DNA of 16,032 bases from Cyclobacteriaceae bacterium (GTDB lineage Bacteria; Bacteroidota; Bacteroidia; Cytophagales; Cyclobacteriaceae): the NCBI GenBank assembly GCA_019751475.1, contig JAIENH010000279.1, positions 1 through 16,032 of the forward strand, in the 5' to 3' direction. The notes below the pieces were generated by a model that saw nothing but the letters and a program-made list of their open reading frames with translations, ran no database searches and was not told the origin of the DNA. Shown here one piece after another: positions 14,526 to 16,032 of this stretch. Position numbers and translations under genes: made by a program. Numbering within the stretch: the first letter of the stretch is position 1; each line of letters opens with the position of its first letter.

Positions 14526-15398
14526 ATGAAAGTCTGTGGCTTCACTATCATTCGAAATGCAGTCAAGCTGGACTACCCGATTGTAGAAGCCATCTCATCT
14601 ATCCTGCCTGTTTGCGATGAAGTCATTGTGGCAATGGGTAAATCCGATGATCAAACGCGCGACTTAATTACTTCCATTGCAACAAACAAAATAAGAATTT
14701 TGGATACGGTTTGGGATGATTCGTTGCGTGAGGGCGGCAAGACACTTGCAGTTGAAACAGACAAAGCATTTCAAGCTATTCCTTCTGATGCCGATTGGTG
14801 TTTTTATATCCAAGCGGATGAGGTTCTCCCCGAAAAATATCATGCTACGGTACTGGATGCGATGAGAAAGCACCTGCATGACACTCGTATTGATGGCCTG
14901 CTTTTTAACTACCTCCATTTTTATGGTTCTTATGATTACATAGGAAGTTCCTGGAGTTGGTATCGGAGGGAGATTAGGATTATCAGGAATAACAAGAGCT
15001 TTTTTTCATACAAGGATGCTCAGGGCTTTCGCAAAAAGCCCAATGAGAAACTTTTAGTCAAACATATTGACGCCTACATCTATCATTATGGCTGGGTGCG
15101 CAATCCACGGGCAATGAAGCACAAGCAGATTGAGTTCGGTAAACTGTATAATACAGACGAATGGCTGGAAGCGCATGTCGAAAAAGCGGATGAGTTTGAT
15201 TATGGTCAGATTGACTCTCTTGAAAAATTTGAGGGTGTGCATCCCCGTGTTATGGAAGACAGGATCAAGCGGTTGAATTGGAAATTTGATCATGATCTCT
15301 CAAAAAACCGATTGTCAGTGCGCGAAAGACTAAAGCGCTTTCTCAGCATGCTGGTCGGTCGCAGAGTAGGCGAGTACAAAAACTACAAACTCATTTAA
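14526..15398 (+). CDS. GT2-like (GT-A fold) glycosyltransferase
   Basis: The 290-residue protein begins with 'MKVCGFTIIRNAVKLDYPI', the start of a GT-A domain, then 'VCDEVIVAMGKSDDQTRDLI' (29-48) and 'DWCFYIQADEVLP' (90-102). The DxD position reads Q96-A97-D98-E99, so the first acid is replaced by Gln, as happens in some members of this group. Further blocks are 'FNYLHFYGSYDYIGSS', 'RREIRIIRNN' and 'YIYHYGWVRNPRAM'. A basic C-terminus ('RERLKRFLSMLVGRRVG') may bind the membrane. It starts 9 nt after the methyltransferase stop, so it probably belongs to the same transcript. It lacks the many membrane spans of processive synthases. The acceptor and sugar are unknown. Confidence 0.85.
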   Translation: MKVCGFTIIRNAVKLDYPIVEAISSILPVCDEVIVAMGKSDDQTRDLITSIATNKIRILDTVWDDSLREGGKTLAVETDKAFQAIPSDADWCFYIQADEVLPEKYHATVLDAMRKHLHDTRIDGLLFNYLHFYGSYDYIGSSWSWYRREIRIIRNNKSFFSYKDAQGFRKKPNEKLLVKHIDAYIYHYGWVRNPRAMKHKQIEFGKLYNTDEWLEAHVEKADEFDYGQIDSLEKFEGVHPRVMEDRIKRLNWKFDHDLSKNRLSVRERLKRFLSMLVGRRVGEYKNYKLI

Positions 15399-15429
15399 CT
15401 TTATTTCTTCCTTCCTGTCGCCTTTTACC

Positions 15430-15437
15430 TATTTTTG
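15430..15437 (+). promoter_or_regulatory. Candidate Bacteroidota -7 box (TATTTTTG) next to the second ECF sigma gene
   Basis: This matches TAnnTTTG and ends 5 nt before the ATG at 15443. A TTTC resembling the -33 TTTG lies 22 bp upstream (15404-15407). The sigma gene could also be read through from the glycan cluster, because no terminator is seen in the 44-nt gap. Confidence 0.35.
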
Positions 15438-15442
15438 AGACC

Positions 15443-16027
15443 ATGGAAGAGGCCGTTCGTCAGCATTATTCTGAGAAGGAAAAGCGTGAGATATTTGATC
15501 ACGAGTTTATGCCCCACATTAACTCAATGTACAATTTTGGCTATCGGCTTACGCTTGACCGCGATGATGCCAAAGACCTAGTGCAAGACACCTATTTTAA
15601 GGCTTACCGCTTTATAGAATCATTCCAAAGAGGAACTAACGCGAAGGCCTGGCTGTTTCGCATTTTAAAAAACAGCTTTATCAATGATTATCGAAAGAAA
15701 ATCAAGGAACCCAACAAAGTCGATTATCAGGAGGTAGAGACATATTACAATTCAGAAGATGTAGACAGGCAAATAACACCCGACCTGCGGGTGGATGCGC
15801 TCAAAGACATGATGGGAGATGAAATTTCCAATGCTTTGAATGCATTGGATGTAGATTTCAGGACGGTGATTATTTTATGTGACCTCGAAGGTTTTAAGTA
15901 TGAAGAGATGGCCAAAATATTAGACATTCCAATTGGCACCGTTAGAAGCCGGTTGCATCGTGCGCGGCAGTTGCTGAAGGAGAAACTAAGTGAGTACGCT
16001 AAGTCCATGGGCTACAAAAAAACCTGA
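15443..16027 (+). CDS. ECF-type RNA polymerase sigma factor
   Basis: The 194-residue protein is complete. Region 2 (about 22-86) shows 'FMPHINSMYNFGYRLTLDRD', 'AKDLVQDTYFKAYRFIESF' and 'NAKAWLFRILKNSFINDYRK'. Region 4 (about 125-178) shows 'ALDVDFRTVIILCDLEGFKY' and the helix-turn-helix 'IPIGTVRSRLHRARQLLKEK'. Both DNA-binding parts look intact. Starting later, at M23, would cut into region 2, so ATG 15443 is preferred. It is a different ECF type from the minus-strand sigma factor near 8.5 kb, with little similarity beyond the family motifs. Its TGA overlaps an ATG (TGATG at 16025-16029), which suggests that the next gene, perhaps its anti-sigma factor, is translated in step with it. Confidence 0.93.
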   Translation: MEEAVRQHYSEKEKREIFDHEFMPHINSMYNFGYRLTLDRDDAKDLVQDTYFKAYRFIESFQRGTNAKAWLFRILKNSFINDYRKKIKEPNKVDYQEVETYYNSEDVDRQITPDLRVDALKDMMGDEISNALNALDVDFRTVIILCDLEGFKYEEMAKILDIPIGTVRSRLHRARQLLKEKLSEYAKSMGYKKT

Positions 16028-16032
16028 TGCTA
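16027..16032 (+). CDS. Possible start of the next gene (two codons only), coupled to the sigma factor
   Basis: ATG at 16027-16029 shares its A with the sigma factor TGA. Such overlaps usually mark a co-translated partner, and for ECF sigma factors this is often an anti-sigma factor. Only ATG CTA is visible, so the product cannot be judged. Confidence 0.3.

Noticed and set aside
1..16032. tRNA, rRNA, CRISPR array or phage genes
   Set aside because: No cloverleaf, rRNA-like stretch, regularly spaced repeat or phage protein was seen.

Overview
The window looks like chromosomal DNA of a Bacteroidota bacterium, most likely of the order Cytophagales. Supporting signs are carboxypeptidase-like regulatory domains, the SusC-type 'SEVVVVGYG' junction motif, a LytS/LytTR two-component pair, ECF sigma factors, A-rich rather than Shine-Dalgarno leaders, and TAnnTTTG boxes close to two start codons. 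Functions are assigned from sequence motifs by eye; no database search was run.

Layout. (1) 2-1266: an AAA_14/DUF4143-type ATPase gene, entered from the left edge and split in two by an insertion of about 188 bp that carries three related hairpins. (2) 1306-3487: an aspartate-type aminotransferase overlapping by 17 nt a heptose-7-phosphate kinase (RfaE1 type). (3) 4695-3484, minus strand: a secreted carboxypeptidase-like-domain protein, tail to tail with the kinase. (4) 4869-6896: a LytS-type sensor kinase and a LytTR response regulator. (5) 8758-6898, minus strand: an ECF sigma factor overlapping a membrane protein that combines an anti-sigma-like N-terminus, a carboxypeptidase-like domain, the SusC-type motif and a TonB C-terminal domain. 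(6) 8838-10682: a divergent secreted VWA protein carrying the same domain and motif, ending at a clear terminator. (7) 10835-15398: a co-directional glycan cluster with a GT2-GT9 fusion, a GT4 enzyme, a membrane-anchored methyltransferase and a GT2-like enzyme. (8) 15443-16027: a second ECF sigma factor whose TGA overlaps the ATG of the next gene.

How the genes may work together. The heptose kinase makes a precursor for ADP-heptose, and the GT9 half of the fusion resembles heptosyltransferases, so both fit synthesis of lipopolysaccharide core or another surface glycan. The sigma/TonB-fusion/VWA locus looks like an envelope signalling unit: one membrane protein could control the sigma factor while its periplasmic part uses TonB-type contacts, and the divergent VWA protein shares its recognition-like domain. 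This is the most distinctive locus in the window; its mechanism is inferred, not shown.

Gene density is high. Two convergent junctions have no spacer, and no gene-free stretch exceeds 300 bases. I saw no tRNA, rRNA, CRISPR array or intact transposase.
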